A stretch of 35,600 nt of DNA from Caldifarciminota bacterium UBA1063. Its GTDB lineage: Bacteria; Hydrothermota; Hydrothermia; UBA1063. The notes below the pieces were generated by a model. The model worked only from the letters and a program-made list of their open reading frames with translations. It was not told the DNA's origin and made no database searches. Of this stretch, positions 16,060 to 24,285 are shown in pieces. The DNA lies in NCBI GenBank assembly GCA_002316275.1, contig DCDE01000025.1, forward strand, positions 1 to 35,600. The letters are read 5' to 3'. How positions within the stretch are numbered: position 1 is the stretch's first letter; each line of letters starts with the position of its first letter. Both the position numbers and the translations under genes were made by a program.

Positions 16060-16893
16060 TAGAGATAACTGTTTTAGGATTTTCCTAAAAACTTTATATT
16101 CTCTTTTCACAGAAAATCTTGTTTTATTCTTAGTGAATCCGTCGAGCTGTATCGCTTCACTTGGGCATCTGTGAATGCAAGCAGTGCAAAACTCACAATC
16201 TGGCCCAAAGATGATTTTTCCCGATTCAATTTTAACGTTTTCTCTCGGACATATTTGTATGCAAACTTTGCAAAGGTTGCAGTTTTCTTGAGCAAGGAGC
16301 AGTTTTTCCCAGTGGCTTGCTTTCTTTTGAAATAGAGTGCCTATGAATTCGGTTATAAAAGCGTAACCTTTTCTCCTCAATTTGATAGGTTTCCTTACAT
16401 GTAAGGCTTTTATAATTGAACGGTATATAATTACTACTTTTGGTACGAATAAACGGTTGGGTAATAGGTAGAATTTTTCAAGCAGGCTCCCGCGTCTTGC
16501 AGTAAGCAGGAATAAGGTGTCGGCGAGGACTATATCCGAAAATCCAGTTACTGTATAGCCCTTTGATCTTAGCATTTTGTATGCTTCGTATGCAGCATTG
16601 CCGAGAATGAGTCCTTTAGTGTAAAGTAAGTAGAAGGGTACATTACCATCTTTTAGGGAGCTTAGAAACTCTTTGACAGTTTTTGGCACGTGGTAACTAT
16701 AAACGGGAGTCGCGAGTATGATAAGGTCGTAGCTATCAAGATTTTCAGCTTTTGTTCCCTTTTTTAGAACCGTGATATCCACGATATGGCCATCATTAGT
16801 CAACCTTTCCTTCAAATAGTTCACTATTATCTGTGTATTTCCGGCACCAGAATAGTAAAACATTTTTACCCTGAACGTCTTCATGCAAGACAT
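16057..16893 (-). CDS. EFR1-type flavodoxin/2[4Fe-4S] ferredoxin protein
   Basis: A 278-residue redox protein joining two modules. The N-terminal flavodoxin-like domain has the FMN-phosphate loop YSGAGNTQ (14-21) and ATPVYSYHVP (61-70). The C-terminal bacterial ferredoxin domain has two complete cluster motifs: C205, C208, C211, C215 (CNLCKVCIQICP) and C233, C236, C239, C243 (CEFCTACIHRCP). This layout is that of EFR1-type proteins; the electron partner is unknown. Neither the first ATG nor the one at codon 4 (16884) has a ribosome site. The start is 3 bases from the divergent lepB start. Confidence 0.85.
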   Translation of the reverse strand: MSCMKTFRVKMFYYSGAGNTQIIVNYLKERLTNDGHIVDITVLKKGTKAENLDSYDLIILATPVYSYHVPKTVKEFLSSLKDGNVPFYLLYTKGLILGNAAYEAYKMLRSKGYTVTGFSDIVLADTLFLLTARRGSLLEKFYLLPNRLFVPKVVIIYRSIIKALHVRKPIKLRRKGYAFITEFIGTLFQKKASHWEKLLLAQENCNLCKVCIQICPRENVKIESGKIIFGPDCEFCTACIHRCPSEAIQLDGFTKNKTRFSVKREYKVFRKILKQLSL

Positions 16894-16896
16894 TTT

Positions 16897-17664
16897 ATGA
16901 TAAGGTTTCTGAAATTCATAATTCCGCTTGGAATGCCAGTCCAGAAGATTTATAATTATGAAGTGAAGGACAATAAAACCCGTAAGATTGTAGAGTCTAT
17001 TATATGGACTATCTTTATTGTCTTTCTACTTAGGGCTTTTGTAATTCAGGGTTATGTGGTTCCGTCAGGTTCTATGGAGGACACGCTTCTGCCGGGAGAT
17101 TTTTTGCTTGCATTGAAGTTTACATATGGTTTAGAGATTCCTTACACTGGCATAAAATTCTTGCAAATTAAAAAGCCGAAACACGGTGAAATTGTAATAT
17201 TCCTGTATCCAGTGACTAAAAAGCAAGATTATGTGAAAAGATGCATAGGACTTCCCGGTGATACGATTCAGATTGTTGATAAGGTAGTCTATTTAAACGG
17301 AGTGAAACAGGAAGAAAAGTATGCAGTTTTTAAAGATCCCAGGATTATCCCACCAGTGGTCGAACTCACAAATGAGGTAATAAAGAGGGATTACCAAAGG
17401 GCTTGGGAGACTGGTAGGTTTATGCAGGAGCCAAGAGTAAGGGATAATTTTGGACCAGTGGTGGTTCCAGAGGGCCACTTCTTCGCAATGGGAGATAATA
17501 GAGATTATTCTTTTGATTCGAGGTTTTTTGGACCAGTACCGCTAAAATTACTCAAGGGCACACCTCTCATTATATATTTTTCCATCGACCTTGAGAAACC
17601 GATAAGTAGATTCTGGGAAAAGATAAGATTTAAACGCTTTTTTAAGATAATTCCTCTTTTATGA
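16897..17664 (+). CDS. lepB: Signal peptidase I
   Basis: A 255-residue inner-membrane serine/lysine protease releasing secreted proteins. A transmembrane helix (about 30-50) precedes VPSGSMEDTLLPGD with the catalytic Ser at 59. The catalytic Lys (114) is in YVKRCIGLPGD, and the MGDNRDYSFDSRFFGPV box comes near residue 205. The start is uncertain: ATG 16897 and ATG 16933 (codon 13) both keep the helix, and neither has a clear ribosome site. The frame stays open upstream into the divergent gene, which I discount. The last four bases overlap trmB (ATGA). Confidence 0.9.
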   Translation: MIRFLKFIIPLGMPVQKIYNYEVKDNKTRKIVESIIWTIFIVFLLRAFVIQGYVVPSGSMEDTLLPGDFLLALKFTYGLEIPYTGIKFLQIKKPKHGEIVIFLYPVTKKQDYVKRCIGLPGDTIQIVDKVVYLNGVKQEEKYAVFKDPRIIPPVVELTNEVIKRDYQRAWETGRFMQEPRVRDNFGPVVVPEGHFFAMGDNRDYSFDSRFFGPVPLKLLKGTPLIIYFSIDLEKPISRFWEKIRFKRFFKIIPLL

Positions 17665-18614
17665 CAATTCTCTCAGAGCCTTCAACTCTGCCGAATCTAA
17701 TTTCGAGACGAAATCTCATTTTTGAATTAGGGTTTGGGAGTGGAGATTTTATAGTATACCTGAAAAAGAAGTATTCTGAGGCTTTAGTCATAGGTGCAGA
17801 GATTGCCAATAAATATTTTATTAGTGCACTAAAGAAACTTGTGAACCTGCACGCTTCGGATTATGTGCTTTACAGGGGAGATGGGCGTACGCTGCTCTAT
17901 TTTTTTGTTCCGATGAAAAGCGTAGATGCTATATACATAAACTTCCCCGACCCTTGGGAAAAGCCATCTAGGGAAGAGAGGCGGCTTGTTTCGAAGAGGT
18001 CCATTATGATATATTACTCTCGACTAAAAATTACAGGGAGGCTTTACGTGGCAACAGATTCTGATCCTTTGAAGGTTTATTTAAGGGGAGTTTTTGATGA
18101 GTTGGGACTTCAGTTTATTGAGTTTAGATCTTCACCTTATGATGGCTTTGAGACAAAGTATGCAAGGAAATGGTCAAACTTAAGAAAACAGATAAGTTAC
18201 TTTATAATTAAAAGAGGGGATGATAGAGGGTTTGGTTTACAAGGCGAGTATGTAAGTTATATGCCAAATTTTATCTTCTACTTGAAAAATGGTTTTGAAC
18301 ATAAAATGGATCAAATTTCAGATACGTTACCGATTAATTTAAAGGAGGGGGATTTTTTTTACAAGATTGACAGAGTGTACCGTTCAAAGGAAGGAGAGTT
18401 TCTTTTCAGAGTTTTTCACTCGGAGCCTTTTTTGAGTCAGAAGTATTATATACTTTTGAGATTCCACGAAGGCAAGGCATATATGGAAATCGACGACAAA
18501 AATGGGTTGATAATCTCTAAGTGGGTAATGAAGACTTTCAAAGATCTGTCAACGAGGGTTTTTGAAGAATTGGGAGAAGAGGTGATTTTTCAGAATTTTG
18601 GGAGTGGGGAGTGA
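17661..18614 (+). CDS. trmB: tRNA (guanine-N7-)-methyltransferase with C-terminal extension
   Basis: A 317-residue SAM-dependent enzyme forming m7G46 in tRNA. Seen: the SAM-binding ELGFGSGDF (22-30), the partner acidic segment GAEIANKY, the catalytic-site INFPDPWEKPSREERRLV and the substrate loop ATDSD. Most bacterial TrmB proteins are about 210-240 residues. Here roughly 100 extra residues follow, as in some deep-branching thermophiles, and contain a beta-rich segment (GEFLFRVFHSEPF). It overlaps lepB by four bases, and its stop overlaps the GTG of the next gene. Confidence 0.87.
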   Translation: MTILSEPSTLPNLISRRNLIFELGFGSGDFIVYLKKKYSEALVIGAEIANKYFISALKKLVNLHASDYVLYRGDGRTLLYFFVPMKSVDAIYINFPDPWEKPSREERRLVSKRSIMIYYSRLKITGRLYVATDSDPLKVYLRGVFDELGLQFIEFRSSPYDGFETKYARKWSNLRKQISYFIIKRGDDRGFGLQGEYVSYMPNFIFYLKNGFEHKMDQISDTLPINLKEGDFFYKIDRVYRSKEGEFLFRVFHSEPFLSQKYYILLRFHEGKAYMEIDDKNGLIISKWVMKTFKDLSTRVFEELGEEVIFQNFGSGE

Positions 18615-19243
18615 AAAGATTTTTTTTACTAATTCCTATTGTTCTCTTGAATAGCTGTTTTTTTGGCACTTTCAGAACTGCGGAGCCCGTAGGCGCTGGG
18701 AACGTTGAAAAGAGCGTCTGGTTTAATGTTCCCTTATATTACACACGAGATTATAGGGAGAATGCAAAGAAAGAAGGGACCTTTTATCCTAAGGCAAATC
18801 TCGGTGCTATGCTGAACTTCGGGGCTGCTGAGAACATGGATTTTGGCGTACAGTTTGATTTTTCGATGGGTTTAGGGCCTCAAGTAAAGTACAGGTTTCT
18901 TCATTATGAACCGGTGAGCGTTGCTTTAGGTACTGGGTTTGCTTATAATTTTTTTGCTGAAGGTTTTTCTTGGAATGTAGATTTACTCTTGTCTGGAGCG
19001 ATTTCACCTTACACCGTGTTATACTCTGGGCTTCTACTTCATCATGCCCCAGATTATCGCATTTCAGCGAATGAAGAGGATTTCTCAAATATTTCTGATT
19101 TTAGAAACTTCTTTGGAATTGCAGTTGGTGTCGCATTTCGAAATTTTAGAATTGCATCACTAATAAAAGGAGCAAATATGGAAGTTGTATTTCCTATAGA
19201 CCAGTATCCACCGTTTATTTGGGGGTTCAATTTTTGTTTTTAG
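18611..19243 (+). CDS. Putative outer-membrane lipoprotein/barrel-like protein
   Basis: A 210-residue protein with a signal peptide and probable lipobox L-N-S-C (Cys 16; Asn at -2 is unusual). The body is beta-rich with aromatic residues (MDFGVQFDFSMGLGPQVKYRF, VALGTGFAYNF), and the last residues are G-F-N-F-C-F, a barrel-like terminal Phe. A lipid-anchored barrel or a surface protein are both possible. I recognise no family. It begins with GTG at 18611 overlapping trmB, and lies 4 bases before the next gene. Confidence 0.55.
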   Translation: MKRFFLLIPIVLLNSCFFGTFRTAEPVGAGNVEKSVWFNVPLYYTRDYRENAKKEGTFYPKANLGAMLNFGAAENMDFGVQFDFSMGLGPQVKYRFLHYEPVSVALGTGFAYNFFAEGFSWNVDLLLSGAISPYTVLYSGLLLHHAPDYRISANEEDFSNISDFRNFFGIAVGVAFRNFRIASLIKGANMEVVFPIDQYPPFIWGFNFCF

Positions 19244-19247
19244 TGCG

Positions 19248-20312
19248 ATGGATGAGGATCTTGTTAAGGAAACAGTTCTGGTTCTAAAAAAGGATGGAGT
19301 AATTGCCTGTCCTACAGAAACGGTATTTGGCTTAGTGGGAAGAGCTCGTTCGGAGACAGCGGTTAGAAAAATTTATGAAATAAAGCGAAGAGTTGCACGA
19401 AAAGCCTTAACATGTTTTGTAAAGGATTTACAAACGGCTTTTTCGCTCTTGAAGGATGTTCCAGAGTATGGCAGGAGGCTTATGGAGTCTTTCTGGCCGG
19501 GTCCCTTGACGGTGGTTGGTTTTGCTTCAGATGAGGCGCCAAAGCAATGCATATCAGAGGAGAAGAAGATAGGCATTAGAATACCTGATGATGAAATCGT
19601 CTTAAAGGTACTGGAACTTTTGGGTGAACCATTGGCATCCACGAGTGCAAATGTTTCAGGGGAGCCACCATTAAGAACGAGTAGAGAAGTTGTAGAAGTA
19701 TTTGGCAGTAATGTGGATTTCATTATACCTGGCACAGCTGGTAATACGCCATCCACGGTGGTGGATATTACGGGTGAACGGCCGTTGATATTGCGTAAAG
19801 GGATTTTAAGCTTTCCGAAAATTGAAGAAATTACGGGTAAGGAAGTATTGTTTCCTGAGAGTGAAACTATCTTTGTCATATTTCTATGTACAGGGAATAC
19901 GTGTAGAAGTCCGATGGCTGAAGCAATCATGAAAAGGGATATATCTTCGCTAAAGAATATGAAAATCGCTTCTCGAGGGACTATTGAGGTGTATGACTTA
20001 CAGATTAATCCAAACGCTGAGGCTGTGCTGAGAGAAATAGGAATCGATGATTTTAAGCATTCCCCCAAAATACTCACGGAGTACGAAATGGAAATGGCTG
20101 ACATAATAATTGCGATGTCCAGGGATCACTGTAGCTGGGTCCCCGTGCGTTTTAGGGATAAGGTACGGCTTTTGGACCCCGAAGGCACAGATGTTGAAGA
20201 CCCTATAGGTGGGACTTTGGCTACTTACAGACTCGTTAGGGATAAGATTTATCATTTTTTAGATAATTATTGGAAGGGGTATTTTCAGAGAAAATTTGAA
20301 AGAGGGAGGTAA
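19248..20312 (+). CDS. Fusion of TsaC/YrdC-type threonylcarbamoyl-AMP synthase and low-molecular-weight protein phosphatase
   Basis: A 354-residue two-domain protein. Residues about 1-190 are a TsaC/Sua5-N domain making threonylcarbamoyl-AMP for tRNA t6A37: CPTETVFGL (21-29), KIYEIKRR (41-48), FWPGPLTVV (82-90) and STSANVSG (131-138). Residues about 207-345 are a low-molecular-weight phosphatase/arginine-phosphatase-like domain. Its catalytic loop is CTGNTCRS (Cys214, Arg220), and the general-acid Asp is in VEDPIGG (Asp318). Both domains look intact. In Bacillus the corresponding genes ywlC and ywlE are near neighbours, so fusion is plausible rather than a misread. No ribosome site is clear. 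The stop overlaps the buk ribosome site. Confidence 0.88.
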   Translation: MDEDLVKETVLVLKKDGVIACPTETVFGLVGRARSETAVRKIYEIKRRVARKALTCFVKDLQTAFSLLKDVPEYGRRLMESFWPGPLTVVGFASDEAPKQCISEEKKIGIRIPDDEIVLKVLELLGEPLASTSANVSGEPPLRTSREVVEVFGSNVDFIIPGTAGNTPSTVVDITGERPLILRKGILSFPKIEEITGKEVLFPESETIFVIFLCTGNTCRSPMAEAIMKRDISSLKNMKIASRGTIEVYDLQINPNAEAVLREIGIDDFKHSPKILTEYEMEMADIIIAMSRDHCSWVPVRFRDKVRLLDPEGTDVEDPIGGTLATYRLVRDKIYHFLDNYWKGYFQRKFERGR

Positions 20313-20313
20313 G

Positions 20314-21429
20314 ATGAATTTTAAGATTTTGGTTATAAATCCGGGTTCGACTTCAACGAAAACTGCCGTTTTTAATAATGAAGATGTCCTGTTTTCGGTG
20401 AATATTTCGCACCCGATTGAAGAGATTTCAAAGTACGATAGAATAATTGATCAATATAATTTCCGAAAAGATATCATTGTAGAGGAAGTCTATTCAAGGG
20501 GCATAAAGCTTGAAGAGCTATCTGCAGTCGTTGCTAGGGGCGGGCTTCTGCGTCCTATTCCCAGCGGCACATACAGTGTAACACAAATGATGCTCGAAGA
20601 TTTGAGGGTTGCAGTTAATGGTGAACATGCATCGAATCTTGGAGCTTTGATTGCTGATGCAATCGCAAGACCCTTAAATTTACCTGCTTTTATCGTAGAC
20701 CCGGTGGTAGTTGATGAAATGGACCCCATTGCAAAGGTTACTGGACTGCCTTTAATAAGGAGGAAGAGTATTCTCCATGCTCTCAATCAGAAGAGGATAG
20801 CGAGAATCGCAGCTCAGGAGCTCGGGAAAAAGTACGAAGATGTTAACCTAATTGTGGCTCATCTTGGGGGTGGGATAAGTATTGGTGCACATAAGAAGGG
20901 CAAAATTGTGGAAGTGAACAATGCCCTAAATGGAGACGGACCTATAGCACCGGAAAGGGCGGGTAGTTTGCCAGCTTGGCAGCTTGTTGAATTGTGTTTT
21001 TCAGGTAAATACACCAAGGATGAAATAAGAAAACTCCTCACTGGAAAGGGTGGAATTGTGGCATATCTTGGTACTAATGATATGCGTAAGGCTGAAGAAA
21101 TGATTGAGAACGGTGATGAAAAGGCAAAATTTATCATGGAAGCAATGGCTTATACGGTAGCCAAATGGATTGGAATGAGTGCAGTTGCGCTTAAGGGTGC
21201 AGTTGATGCTATAGTATTGACAGGTGGGCTTGCATATTACAAGGAATTTGTCTCCTGGATTGAAGCAAAAGTAAATTTTATCGCTCCGATTATGGTTTAT
21301 CCTGGGGGTGACGAAATGAGGGCTTTGGCGGAGGGCGCGTTGAGAGTTTTGAGAGGAGAAGAAGAAGCAAAAATATACGAAAATGAAGTAATCAAAGATA
21401 ATGGATTTTTTAAGGAGGTGTGGTTATGA
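20314..21429 (+). CDS. buk: Butyrate kinase-like acyl kinase
   Basis: A 371-residue ASKHA-family kinase forming ATP from an acyl phosphate. The N-terminal phosphate loop reads NPGSTSTKTAVF. AHLGGGISIGAHKKGKI and the C-terminal VLTGGLAYYKEFV / YPGGDEMRALAEGALRVL segments are typical of butyrate rather than acetate kinases. The ATG at 20314 is chosen because GGGAGGT precedes it; the in-frame TTG at 20296 lies before that site. The substrate may be butyrate, isobutyrate or another branched acid. It overlaps ptb by four bases. Confidence 0.9.
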   Translation: MNFKILVINPGSTSTKTAVFNNEDVLFSVNISHPIEEISKYDRIIDQYNFRKDIIVEEVYSRGIKLEELSAVVARGGLLRPIPSGTYSVTQMMLEDLRVAVNGEHASNLGALIADAIARPLNLPAFIVDPVVVDEMDPIAKVTGLPLIRRKSILHALNQKRIARIAAQELGKKYEDVNLIVAHLGGGISIGAHKKGKIVEVNNALNGDGPIAPERAGSLPAWQLVELCFSGKYTKDEIRKLLTGKGGIVAYLGTNDMRKAEEMIENGDEKAKFIMEAMAYTVAKWIGMSAVALKGAVDAIVLTGGLAYYKEFVSWIEAKVNFIAPIMVYPGGDEMRALAEGALRVLRGEEEAKIYENEVIKDNGFFKEVWL

Positions 21430-22346
21430 TTACAAGTCTTGATCAGCTTGTAGATATAGTTAAGGGGCTACCTTCGATGCGGCTCGTGGTTGCGTGTGGT
21501 GAGGATCCCCACACTATTGAGGCAGTCTCGAGGGCAAAGAACGAAGGACTTGTGGACGTAATTATGGTTGGTAACAAGGAGAAGATTGCCAGTGTTGCGA
21601 GTGAACATGGGGTTGACCCTGAGATATTTAAAGTTATTGACGAACCCGATAATAAGAAAGCCCTTAAGCGGGCAGTAAAACTTGTTAGAGATGGCGAAGG
21701 TGACATATTAATGAAAGGTCTCGTTATAACTGCCGATTATATGAGAGCCATCCTTGACAAAGAATCGGGACTTGTCCCCCCTGAAGGGCTTCTTTCCCAT
21801 GTAACATTGGTTGAGATCCCCACGTATCCCAAATTACTTATTGTTTCAGATGTAGCGGTGATTATATTGCCAGACCTTAATCAAAAGGTTAAGATGTTAC
21901 AGTATACTATAGATGTAGCCTATGCACTTGAAATAAAGTCACCTTATGCCTTTTTAGTTAGTGCTGCTGAAACTATTTCTTCTAAGTTACCTTCTGCCTA
22001 CGATGCAGCGATAATCAAGGTAATGGCAGAGAGAGGTCAGATAAAAGGTGCAAAGGTTGAAGGTCCAGTTGGCCTTGATCTTGCAATTTTGAAAGAAGCT
22101 GCTAAGATCAAGGGGTTTAAACAGGAAGGGGCAGGAGAGGCAGATATTTTGATTTTTCCAAACATAGAAGCGGCAAATATCTTTTATAAAACCTGTACTA
22201 TTCTGGCGAAAGGGAGAATCGCAGGAATAGTTGTAGGTGCAACAGCTCCATGTGTGCTAACTTCGAGAGCCGATAGTGAGGATTCTAAGTTTCATTCTAT
22301 TGCATTAGCAGCACTAATGGCAGGGAAAAAAGAGGCAAAAATATGA
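21426..22346 (+). CDS. ptb: Phosphate butyryltransferase-like phosphotransacylase
   Basis: A 306-residue enzyme exchanging the CoA of an acyl-CoA for phosphate. Family-like features include LVVACGEDPHTIEAVSRA near the start, GDILMKGLVITADYMRAILDKE (the typical LMKG box) and the C-terminal GIVVGATAPCVLTSRADS motif. The strong ribosome site AAGGAGGTG (21412-21420) fixes the ATG at 21426 instead of the GTG inside that site. It is coupled to buk upstream and to ackA downstream by four-base overlaps. Confidence 0.9.
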   Translation: MITSLDQLVDIVKGLPSMRLVVACGEDPHTIEAVSRAKNEGLVDVIMVGNKEKIASVASEHGVDPEIFKVIDEPDNKKALKRAVKLVRDGEGDILMKGLVITADYMRAILDKESGLVPPEGLLSHVTLVEIPTYPKLLIVSDVAVIILPDLNQKVKMLQYTIDVAYALEIKSPYAFLVSAAETISSKLPSAYDAAIIKVMAERGQIKGAKVEGPVGLDLAILKEAAKIKGFKQEGAGEADILIFPNIEAANIFYKTCTILAKGRIAGIVVGATAPCVLTSRADSEDSKFHSIALAALMAGKKEAKI

Positions 22347-23656
22347 AAATCCTGACCCTGAATTGTGGTAGCTCTTCAATAAAATACCAAGTGTATGATT
22401 GGGGGCAGAAGAGGCCCGTCTGTAAAGGTATTGTTGAAAGGGTAGCTATTGGAAACTCTTTTATTTTGCATGAGCTTCCTGGGAGAGACCCGGTAAAGAT
22501 CGATCACGAATGCCCCGATCACAAGGTAGCAATAGAGCTTGTTTTGAAAATCATTTCAGACCATGATTTCGGCGTTATAAAGAGTGTAAAGGAAATTGAT
22601 GTGGTTTCGCACAGAGTCGTGCATGGTGGAGAGAAATTTACCAAATCTGTCCTAATTGATCGGGAAGTCATAAAAACGTTCAAAGAGCTTACTCCACTCG
22701 CTCCGTTGCATAATCCCGCAAATGTTATGGGAATTGAAGCTGCGATGAAACTTATGCCTGATATTCCCCATGTTGCTGTCATGGATACCGCCTTCCTCCA
22801 AACTATGCCGAAACACACTTATTTGTATGCCGTACCTTATGAGTGGTACGAGGAGTATGGTGTACGTAAATACGGTTTTCATGGGACATCGCACCTTTAC
22901 GTTTCCAGGAGAGCTGCTGCGCTGCTTAAAAAGAAGCCTGATGAAGTTAACCTGATTACACTTCATATTGGAAATGGTGCTTCAGCAACAGCAATAAAAA
23001 ATGGCAAGGCATATGATCACTCCATGGGGTTCACACCACTACAAGGACTAATAATGGGCACAAGGTCGGGTGACATTGATCCTGCGGTTATTCCTTATAT
23101 TATGGATAAATTAGGGATCAGCCTTCAAGAGGTTATGGAAATTTTGAACAAGAGGAGCGGGGTCTTAGGAATTACTGAGAAATATACGGATCGAAGGGAC
23201 GTAGAGTTAGCGGCAAAAGGAGGTGACAAAAGGGCGAAACTCGCTATGGAAATGGAGGCTTATAGGATAAGACACTATATAGGAGCGTATGTGGCTGCTC
23301 TTGGGAGAATAGATGCAATTGTTTTTACTGCGGGTGTGGGTGAGATGAGTTTTGAGATAAGAGCGAAGGCATTGGAGGGGCTCGAGTCTTTTGGTATAAA
23401 AGTTGATGAACATAAAAACAGGGAAGCCATGTCGAGAAATCACGAGTTTGTTATTTCGACGGATGATTCTCATGTAAAGGTGTTTGTTATCCCCACAGAT
23501 GAGGAACTCGTGCTTGTTGAGGATGCAGTAGCAATACTTGAGGGGAAATACGATGTACCTGAGAAGTTTACCTATTCCTTCGGGTCTCCTGACTATGTGA
23601 ACGCAGTGAGGGAAGAAGCTTATAGAAGGGAACTTGAGAAGAGAAGGAAGAATTGA
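22343..23656 (+). CDS. ackA: Acetate kinase
   Basis: A 437-residue ASKHA-family kinase interconverting acetyl phosphate plus ADP with acetate plus ATP. Seen: LNCGSSSIKYQVYD (6-19), VSHRVVHGGEKFT, MDTAFLQTMP, RKYGFHGTSHLYVS (with the catalytic-region His), LHIGNGASATAIKNGKA and GFTPLQGLIMGTRSGDIDP. These are the acetate-kinase signatures and differ clearly from the upstream butyrate kinase. No phosphotransacetylase is present in the window, so Ptb may supply acetyl phosphate or pta may lie elsewhere. The stop overlaps the TTG start of the next gene. Confidence 0.95.
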   Translation: MKILTLNCGSSSIKYQVYDWGQKRPVCKGIVERVAIGNSFILHELPGRDPVKIDHECPDHKVAIELVLKIISDHDFGVIKSVKEIDVVSHRVVHGGEKFTKSVLIDREVIKTFKELTPLAPLHNPANVMGIEAAMKLMPDIPHVAVMDTAFLQTMPKHTYLYAVPYEWYEEYGVRKYGFHGTSHLYVSRRAAALLKKKPDEVNLITLHIGNGASATAIKNGKAYDHSMGFTPLQGLIMGTRSGDIDPAVIPYIMDKLGISLQEVMEILNKRSGVLGITEKYTDRRDVELAAKGGDKRAKLAMEMEAYRIRHYIGAYVAALGRIDAIVFTAGVGEMSFEIRAKALEGLESFGIKVDEHKNREAMSRNHEFVISTDDSHVKVFVIPTDEELVLVEDAVAILEGKYDVPEKFTYSFGSPDYVNAVREEAYRRELEKRRKN

Positions 23657-24285
23657 GAATTTTTCTGTTTATACTAGTTGGTGAACTTTTAAATTACAAT
23701 ATTTATTTTGGAAATATTAAAATCGGCACCGGCTACTTAAAGACTGATAGTGTTTATTTAGAAGATAATACTTTGGCGCTTCAAGCCACTTTTGTAGCCC
23801 GTACCGAGGGACTATTTGATAAGATTTATCCTGTTTATGATTCCATCGCATCCACTTTCCACCCGGAAAAGTATCATACCCTCATCTATGAACGGTTTAT
23901 CAGCGAAGGTAAGTATAAAAGCAAAAGAAGGGCTGAATACCGTGGGGATACTGTGTATTACAGCGATGGAACGCAAATACCAATTAACGATGGAACATTT
24001 GATCCCATATCCTTAATTTATTTCTTTAGGGCGCAAGATAATTTTGACACTCTATATTTGGTTAATTATCATGTAGATAAGAGGTCTGCACTTGTTGCTT
24101 TGCGATCGGAGAAACTTAGTGTGAGAAACAATGAAGTGATAAGAATAAATATGGATTTTAGTGACAGGCAGGTCTCGAAAATACCTGGGGAAAGCACAAT
24201 TTTCCTTGAGTTGTTTGGATTAAAACGTCCCCTGGAGTTCCACTTCAGAAGTAGTTTCGGAACTTTAAGGGCAAGATTGCAGTAA
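23653..24285 (+). CDS. DUF3108-like secreted protein
   Basis: A 210-residue protein with a short hydrophobic N-terminus (about 1-14) and an otherwise beta-rich sequence. Segments such as YNIYFGNIKIGTGYL near the start and GTFDPISLIYFFR in the middle match the pattern I know from DUF3108 proteins of Gram-negative bacteria, whose function is unknown. It starts with TTG at 23653 overlapping the ackA stop; an N-terminal Met is not otherwise available nearby. Its last 21 bases overlap the end of the convergent binding-protein gene. Confidence 0.65.
   Translation: MRIFLFILVGELLNYNIYFGNIKIGTGYLKTDSVYLEDNTLALQATFVARTEGLFDKIYPVYDSIASTFHPEKYHTLIYERFISEGKYKSKRRAEYRGDTVYYSDGTQIPINDGTFDPISLIYFFRAQDNFDTLYLVNYHVDKRSALVALRSEKLSVRNNEVIRINMDFSDRQVSKIPGESTIFLELFGLKRPLEFHFRSSFGTLRARLQ

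Noticed and set aside
16786..16896. 37-codon upstream extension of lepB
   Set aside because: It runs antisense through the start of the EFR1-type gene, and LepB proteins need only a short cytoplasmic segment before the helix.
19373..20104. Long reverse-strand frame of 243 codons inside the TsaC/phosphatase fusion
   Set aside because: It lies fully antisense to a gene with two intact catalytic motif sets, has no ribosome site and a Ser/Thr/Ile-rich shadow composition.
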